Below the pieces are notes generated by a model. That model searched no databases. It was not told where the DNA came from and was given only the letters and a program-made list of their open reading frames with translations. 64,000 nt of DNA from Mycteria americana (lineage: Eukaryota > Chordata > Aves > Ciconiiformes > Ciconiidae). Location of the stretch: positions 222,473,887-222,537,886 of the forward strand of contig NC_134365.1 of NCBI RefSeq assembly GCF_035582795.1. Direction: 5' to 3'. The number at the start of each line of letters is the position of its first letter. Positions within the stretch are counted from its first letter, which is position 1. The position numbers and the translations under genes are program-made. Shown here in pieces: positions 57,561-64,000 of this stretch.

Positions 57561-58506
57561 AGTAGACATCTGCTAGATTTCTGTAAAGGCCTCACTCTCC
57601 TCATACTCTTGATCCCTGTGTAAAAACCCCACCATATCCCCTGTTCCCTCCCCTCTGATTCGGACCCAGAGACTTTCCGTGGATGCCTCCCCAGTGCTTC
57701 TGAACCTGCAACTTCTTGTGCTTTGGTTTGTGTTTGCCTGTTATTAATAAAAGTCCACGAGCTTTTATAAAAATAAAATTTTTAAAAGTTATTAAAAAAA
57801 GTCCATGGGTATTAATAAACATACACGGGCATCACACAAGTAGGGTTTTGCTCATTTATTTCCCTTCACCTGATAGTAAGGCAGATTATGAAATGAGCAA
57901 CAACATGGATGTGAGAGCCGCTGAAAATCCACCTTACCCTGGTGGCCATCTTACCCTCCTTACCAGGATACCCTGGTGGCCATCTTCTGAGCTGAGAGCA
58001 GTAGCGTCAAAGTGCCTGATTCGCTGTTATATTTTGCATTTGTTTCCAATGTTGATTTCTTAACTAAGAAGTCACAGTTAAATTTTCACCATTTTCATGT
58101 CCTTTGATCTCCAGTTAGCATCAAAAGAAGCCAGCTGCTTAGCAGCTTGGTCTTGGTTGGGATGACCGTAGAAAAAACATTTGCTCACTCGACAGAGGAT
58201 CTCAACCTGTGGAATTTGAGGACAACTGTAAAGCAGTAGCACTCACCAGGAATGTTTTCACTTTAATTTTAAGAAAAGAAGTTTTTCTTTTTTTTTTCTT
58301 TTTTAAAATAAAATGTCCATCTTTTTCCTTCATTTTATAGTTTAATGGATAAACAAGAGTGTAGACATATGTCACACTATGGTAATTCTAACAGTGTCCT
58401 AAACAGCATGGGGGCATCTGCATAGGTTGGTGGGGAGGTGAAGGGATGTGGCGCTTGTCATTACCCACTTCTATATTCAGTGGAGAGTCCAACTACCTGG
58501 AGTTTC
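57561..58506. other. Upstream flank of the OR51 gene, nothing recognised
   Basis: T-rich and A-rich simple stretches occur near 57765-57800 and 58283-58305. No gene or repeat family recognised. Confidence 0.35.
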
Positions 58507-58525
58507 TGTTGTTGATTTGTTTTAG
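58507..58525 (+). promoter_or_regulatory. Splice acceptor before the OR51 coding exon
   Basis: TGTTGTTGATTTGTTTTAG ends at 58525, 28 nt before the ATG at 58554. The resulting 5' UTR would contain a minimal start-stop uORF (ATGTGA at 58535-58540). Confidence 0.5.
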
Positions 58526-58553
58526 GTATAGGTCATGTGAGAGCTGAGCTGGG

Positions 58554-59528
58554 ATGGAGCATGACTCACATACCACGTGGGAATTCAATGGCTCCTTCTA
58601 TCAGCCTTCAGCTTTCCTCATGATGGGCATCCCAGGCCTGGAAGCCCTTCACCACTGGATCTCCATCCCTTTCTGTGCACTGTACCTTACTGCTCTTTTG
58701 GGAAACTGCATGATCCTATTCATCATAAAGAAGACCCAAAGTCTTCACGAACCAATGTACTACTTCCTCTCCATGCTGGCAGTCACTGACCTGGGCTTGG
58801 TTCTATGTACACTGCCTACTACTCTGGGCATTTTTTGGTTTAATATGCGAAGGATTGAGTTTGATGCTTGCCTCACTCAGATGTATTTCATCCACATACT
58901 GTCCTTCATTGAATCCTCTGTGCTCCTGGCAATGGCATTTGACCGCTTCATTGCCATCTCCCATCCACTGAGATACCCATCCATACTGACCAAGACAACT
59001 GTCATAAAAATAGGTCTGGCAATTATACTGAGAGGTATGGTCTCCCTCCTTCCCATACCCTTCTTGCTCAAGAGACTAACCTATTGCAGGAAGACTGAGC
59101 TTTCTCACTCTTTTTGCTTCCATCCTGATATCATGAACCTAGCATGTGCAGATATAAAAGTCAATGTCTTCTACGGTATGATTATTCTTTTATCAACGGT
59201 GGGGATGGACTTCATCTTCATTGTGCTGTCCTACATCCTGATCATTAAAACTGTTATCAGCCTTGCAACCAAGGAGGAGTGTCTCAAGGCTTTGAATACA
59301 TGTGTCTCCCACATCTGTGCTGTTCTAGTGTTCTTCATCCCAATGATTGGACTGTCCATGATCCATCGTTTTGGAAAGAATGTTCCTCCTCTGGTTAACA
59401 GTTTGGTGGCCTACACCTACCTTATAATTCCCCCCGCTCTCAACCCCATTATCTACAGCATAAAATCCAGCCACATCCGTGAGGCTTTGCTCAGGGCACT
59501 GCGGAGGAAGAGTGAATCTGACTGGTAG
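58554..59528 (+). CDS. Olfactory receptor, class I, OR51-like (324 aa)
   Basis: An intact seven-transmembrane odorant receptor. Landmarks are N-glycosylation at N12 (NGS), MMGIPGLEALHHW at 23-35, ALLGNCMILFIIKK at 47-60 (TM1), LHEPMYYFLSMLAVTDLGL at 64-82 (TM2), LGIFWFNMRR at 91-100, MAFDRFIAISHPLRY at 127-141, LSHSFCFHPDIMNLACAD at 183-200 (OR51 type), the third inner loop with LKALNTCVSHICAVL at 244-258, IHRFGKNVPPL at 270-280, and PPALNPIIYSIKSSHIREALL at 293-313. Ser136 replaces the usual Cys of the AIC motif. Length and motifs are normal with no disabling change. Base composition is more AT-rich than the OR52 genes at left. A possible poly(A) signal lies at 60311. Confidence 0.95.
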   Translation: MEHDSHTTWEFNGSFYQPSAFLMMGIPGLEALHHWISIPFCALYLTALLGNCMILFIIKKTQSLHEPMYYFLSMLAVTDLGLVLCTLPTTLGIFWFNMRRIEFDACLTQMYFIHILSFIESSVLLAMAFDRFIAISHPLRYPSILTKTTVIKIGLAIILRGMVSLLPIPFLLKRLTYCRKTELSHSFCFHPDIMNLACADIKVNVFYGMIILLSTVGMDFIFIVLSYILIIKTVISLATKEECLKALNTCVSHICAVLVFFIPMIGLSMIHRFGKNVPPLVNSLVAYTYLIIPPALNPIIYSIKSSHIREALLRALRRKSESDW

Positions 59529-60316
59529 CTTCCTCCACCAGTTCTGCCAGAAAGAGCTAGTGGACAGGTTTCTTGGTGCTCCATCCACGCGGGTCACTGC
59601 CAGATGAAAGAACTGCAGATCCACTCGGACGCTGTCCCTCAACCCAGAGCTGTGATCTTCCATGTTTTGTCCTAGCATGATGTTTTTGTCCCTTCCAGCA
59701 ACCTGTGAACACCCCAAGCAGTAATGCCAGTGATATATACAGATGGAAGCCCCAATTAGAGGGAGACAATTAAAGAAAAATGGGCTGCATGACTTTCTCT
59801 TTTCAAGTCATGCGATGGGGTGGACCAAGGAACCTCTGCAACGCATGTTATGCAAACTCTAGTAGCCAGATAAAAGTGTGTAAGCTTCCCTCAGACTCCC
59901 TTGCATGGGGTCATTGTTCCCTCGTCGCATGTAATAGCATAGCTAACCCAGGCAACAAGCTCAACAGGACAGCGCTTGGGCCAAGAGTTTGGAGCCACTC
60001 AATATCCCAGTTATTAGTTGTTCAACTGGAAACATGCCACAAGATGGAGCTCAGCTCCAGAGGCTGAGCACAGAGCATTTTCTGAAGATTAGGTCCTGTT
60101 AAGTGGGCCCACAGCACTCTCAGTCCTTCTAAAAGAAAGGCTCAGCCTTCATCTTCATCTGTGTTTCTAAAGTGACATACACATCTACAGTGATGGAAAC
60201 AGGGCTGCTTTTGCATCTCTTTTTGGTGTCACTGAGTCTTACCATCTCGCCAAGTCTAATGTTCCAGCCATTGTTTTGCATTGAATGTAATGTATGTGTG
60301 CAATATCTTCAATAAA
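59529..60316 (+). other. Probable 3' UTR of the OR51 gene
   Basis: This stretch runs from the OR stop to the first AATAAA on its strand. No repeat or other gene recognised. Confidence 0.35.
60311..60316 (+). terminator. Possible polyadenylation signal AATAAA
   Basis: AATAAA lies 783 bp past the OR51 stop, with CA-containing sequence about 15 nt on and a T-rich stretch (TTTTTTTCTGTTT) within 60 nt. It is a plausible end of the OR transcript. Confidence 0.45.
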
Positions 60317-62030
60317 AGACATCTATTCGTTGCAAAAGGTCAAAAGACTTGATGAAGCCATTTTTTTCTGTTTATACGATGCAGAGATATTAGGTTAGAG
60401 TTGCTTAAAATCGTCAGGATTTGCTGTAGATGAGCACAGGATCGTGTGAATTAGGTATGCATCGGGATGGTGCTTGGGGATCTGGTGTGGCCAGCTCTCT
60501 TGCTGAAAAAAAGGGGTTTAAAAAATATAATAGGAATGGCTAAAGTTCCTGGCACTAAGGACCATGTACTACAATCGTCCAGCTGAGATCTGCCAGGTAC
60601 TGACTGTAGCCCTCAGAGGGACGGGGGGAGGAGATCTCCAGGGGCAGTCCACAGATGGGAGGTGACAGTGTCTCCCAGCATCTTCTTGCTCTGCTGTAGG
60701 ATGGGTCTCAGCCAGGCATGCAGAAAGGTTTCATGATCTTCCTGGCTTGCGTCCTCCCACAGACAGAATAAAATGGCCCCAAATCTTTCATGCCTCCAAA
60801 TTATGGAGCTGTATTTTTGTTGATCTTAAGCCATATTTTGGCCAGTTTTGACCATGATGGAGAATAAGAAGAAATGGTCAGTGTTCACCCTGGAAGGGTG
60901 AAGCAGCAGAAGGTATCGGGACAGGATTACACACCAGAACTGGCCTGTTTCTGCCTGCTGCTAAGCTCTTCACACTTCAGACTAACCCAGGATTAGTGTC
61001 CTTTTCTGTTCTGCTGTACACATAACAGTACCTGGAATAGACAGAAAAGAATCGTGAGGGAACATCTCCGTAAAAAAAATGGAAAGGGAGAAGGGAGGAT
61101 TGCTGAGGGGAGGATTCCCAGGCCACTGTTTGTTTTGTGTTCTGCTAGTTATTTTGCTGAGGATCCCAGTGGGCCCTTGCACAGGGTGAAATACTGTTCA
61201 GCAAACCACCCCCAGAACCTCTGCCTGAGCATTGGCACAGCGGGTCTTGGGGTGGAGGTCCCATTTGCATTGAGATAGCACCCAACGGGAGCACTCTTTG
61301 CTCAAAATATCTGAGGTCTAACCTGGTGCTTGTAGCCAGCTATTATCAGAGGAAAGATTAACACAAGGGAACAAACACAACTTTCAGCAGAAAAGCCTAG
61401 GAAAGAGCTTTGTTGGAGAGATGTTTAGCTTTCAGGATCCTTGCACAGCACTGCTCCCATTCTGAAAAATTCCAGAGTTTCTGCCTGGACATCTGTGCTT
61501 CCTGGCTACAGCCATTCTCCGAAACAGCAAAAGCCCAGGGAGCCTCTGCCACACCAAGCAAGCGTTCGGGGGGGGAAGCCAGGGAGGAAACGTGTGGGAG
61601 ATTTATTAGCACATTTACTAGCACAGCTGGAGACCACGGTGGAGTGAGGCTTGCAGTGCATTTGGTGCATCTCCATCACCCAGTTCAGCAGAGCTTCATC
61701 TGCCGCCCCGTTTGCTTCCCAGCCTGCGTAGCTGGAGGGTACCAAGCAGATGCTCAAGATTTGGGAACCTCTGTATAAGGTACTGTCTTTTAGGAACATA
61801 TGTTCAAAAACCTTTGTGGCTGCCTCTGGGAATGGGAAACTTAATTGTGGTTTAACATCTGTGTGAGAGAAAAAAAGAGAGAGATGAACCACTTAAAACT
61901 GCTAATTCCTATTCTGTGATGCCCTGAGCTCTCCGCTTTGTACCATGGGATCACCTACAGTACTTGCCAATGGATTTATTTCCTATGAGGCACAGGAAGA
62001 GCAGTGTGAGACATATCAGAGGCATCTCTT
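60317..62030. other. Intergenic, nothing recognised
   Basis: No gene or repeat recognised; only short overlapping frames. Confidence 0.35.
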
Positions 62031-62509
62031 AGGAGAGGAGAGGAGAGGAGAGGAGAGGAGAGGAGAGGAGAGGAGAGGAGAGGAGAGGAGAGGAGAGGAG
62101 AGGAGAGGAGAGGAGGTGAAGGTGGAGAAGGAAAAGGAGAAGAGAAGGAGAAGGAGAAGGAGAAGGAGAAGGAGAAGGAGAAGGAGAAGGAGAAGGAGAA
62201 GGAGGAGGAGAAGGAGAAGGAGAAGGAGAAGGAGAAGGAGAAGGAGGAGGAGAAGGAGAAGGAGGAGGAGAAGGAGAAGGAGAAGAAGGAGAAGGAGAAG
62301 GAGAAGGAGAAGGAGAAGGAGGAGGAGAAGGAGAAGGAGAAGAAGGAGAAGGAGAAGGAGAAGGAGAAGGAGAAGGAGAAGGAGAAGGAGAAGGAGAAGG
62401 AGAAGGAGAAGGAGAAGGAGAAGGAGAAGGAGAAGGAGAAGGAGAAGGAGAAGGAGAAGGAGAAGGAGAAGGAGAAGAGAAGGAGAAGAGAAGGAGAAGA
62501 GAAGGAAGG
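62031..62509. repeat. Polypurine tract, (AGGAG)n then (GGAGAA)n
   Basis: Seventeen AGGAG units (62031-62115) are followed by a short purine-rich link with two T's (62117, 62123), then 386 nt without a single pyrimidine (62124-62509), mostly GGAGAA hexamers with some GGAGGA and AGAAGG variants. Translation gives poly-Arg-rich frames on plus and poly-Leu frames on minus, which are by-products. Confidence 0.97.
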
Positions 62510-64000
62510 CTATTCCTGCCACCTCCATTTGGTTCCCACTGCCAGGTCCTCCCTTCCCGAGCCCTCTCTGAGCCCTGCGCTGTGCATCTCCTCTGCCCGA
62601 GGAAACTCTCCCGTTACCCTCATCCATACGGAGCCATGCTGCAGTCCCTGCTGCGCTCTGTGGCTTTGTCCACACTATAATTAAAAGAGGGATAAGGACA
62701 GTTCTCCATCCTGGACGCACCTGGTGCTTCTTGGCCACATCCACATCTATCCTTTCTTCCTTTCCCAACCAGGATGGCTTTACCCAGCCCAGTGGACATT
62801 ATTGCCCTGCTGGTGCTACCCCCTCATTCACGCCTGGGCACTGCCGGGGACAGGGCTAGCTGGCAGCAGCCAGGGATGTCCGTGGAGGCAAGGAAGGGGT
62901 TAACGGTGTGGATGATGGTGGGATGAGGCTCCAGCCATGTCCTGCTCACTTCAGCACAGTCACAGCTCGCATGACTCCAAACACAGCAAGTGCCTGCCCA
63001 GAGCAACAGACTTAGCCAGGACCTGGGCCTATTTATAAAACAGCAGCAGAGCTACAAACAGGTACAGCTTTTCTGTTTACAAGTGATGACAAACAGCTAG
63101 GAAAAAAACAAAACTCATTTGATCAAACCACCAATTAAGATGAATTTTAATTTTGGTTCAAAAATGCTTTGAATTTGAGTGATAGCTTGTGTTTTTAATT
63201 TTTCTTTTCTCTTTTCCCCCTGAAGTAATATTTTGGCTTGATGTACACTTTTCTTCTGGTGAGATGATATGGAAAAATGGCTACATATTCAAAATGGCTC
63301 AGAGGGCTTTTGAGGGGGTATATATACATTCCCCTCTCACCGTCACGTCGCAGGAGGGAGCAGTGGAGAGATGGATTCAGATGGTGAAGACTGTCCCATT
63401 GCCTGCTCCAACTGGGAAGTTGGTCTTAGACCAGTTTTGGCTCCATGGGACAAGTCTGGTCAATGTTTACGAGCATTTACCGAGATCAGCTGCTGTGGCT
63501 GCTGCTCGTGCTCCCAGTGTCTGAATGTGCTTACCTCTTGTTAAATGCAGTTACTGGGGCTTGCTGGTGGGAGGATCACCCTGGGAGAATAAATCTGCAT
63601 TTACTGGTGGTTTCAAAGACACAGATCAGGTTTTCATCTCTACAGGAAGCAAGGTCCTTACAGTACCTGGTCTTCATCCTACTAGCAATCTAAAATCATT
63701 AGTCACTTCTGAAAATGTTGGTGGATTTATCGATGCCAAAGAACTAAAGATGACCTGAAACATCCAGGAATTATTTACTTCGTGTGTCTGTCTCTCAGTC
63801 ACGTTCTCTCAAAAGGGATGAATAGCATGGCAGATATTTTACAGTGAGACTCATGCTGTAATTACACTTCAGTGGCTGGCAGGTAAGTTGGCTCAGGTAC
63901 TTGTTGGCAATTACAAAAGCGCTTTGTTCATTCAGATGGCATCTTAATGTAAGTGGTTTGCTGAAAATTTCATCACTAAAATAGCTCTTAGGCAACTTGA
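62510..64000. other. Intergenic, nothing recognised
   Basis: No gene or repeat family recognised up to the window end. Confidence 0.35.

Noticed and set aside
62016-62768. 250-codon minus-strand frame (poly-Leu) and 208-codon plus-strand frame (poly-Arg)
   Set aside because: Both are translations of the GGAGA/GGAGAA tandem array; the homopolymeric residues follow directly from the repeat.
1-64000. Beta-globin genes or other non-OR genes expected near a class I OR cluster
   Set aside because: No globin-like exon text was found in the translated frames.

Overview
The window looks like avian nuclear DNA, most likely from a neoavian bird (inference). The evidence is a run of single-coding-exon class I (fish-like) olfactory receptor (OR) genes of the OR51 and OR52 groups, at least ten LINE fragments all of the CR1 type (the dominant bird LINE, several ending in the bird-typical ATTCTATG-like tail), solo avian ERV LTRs, and no SINEs or L1. 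In other birds this class I OR cluster surrounds the beta-globin locus, but no globin exon is visible here.

Five ORs look intact. Three are OR52-like and on the minus strand in the left quarter (218-1351, 6166-7113, 14417-15430). Two are OR51-like and on the plus strand at right (39499-40455, 58554-59528). Four are broken: an OR52 pseudogene at 20355-21394 (minus), an OR52 pseudogene at 27910-28960 (plus), a 5'-truncated OR51 relic at 31813-32275 (minus) and a heavily decayed OR relic at about 34440-34850 (minus). The OR52-like copies lie left of about 29 kb and the OR51-like copies right of about 31 kb, consistent with tandem duplication plus birth-and-death turnover.

Every intact OR has a good 3' splice-site match ending 17-45 nt before its start codon, which fits the known vertebrate OR layout of an upstream untranslated leader exon spliced to one coding exon. 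Upstream of both OR51 genes is a short GC/CpG-rich segment with a TATA-like box followed about 100 nt later by a GTAAGTAC donor (37430-37575 and 54515-54672). I propose these as leader-exon promoters; the second also has an inverted CCAAT box and island-like CpG density. A weaker candidate with paired homeodomain-type sites lies upstream of the OR at 6166-7113.

The rest is intergenic DNA with CR1 fragments of several ages (including reverse-transcriptase fragments at 3165-3545 and 36345-36535), three solo-like LTRs (12906-13552, 30600-31260, 45138-45707), a perfect 56-bp TG/TA/CA palindrome beside a degenerate 30-bp minisatellite (11815-12125), a CR1 tail grown into a (TTCTA)n/(TTCCA)n array (53346-53455), and an almost unbroken 479-bp polypurine tract (62031-62509). 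No tRNA, rRNA, CRISPR or bacterial feature is seen. I found no convincing non-OR protein-coding gene, and no undescribed system beyond the leader-exon pattern and the structural DNA features listed.
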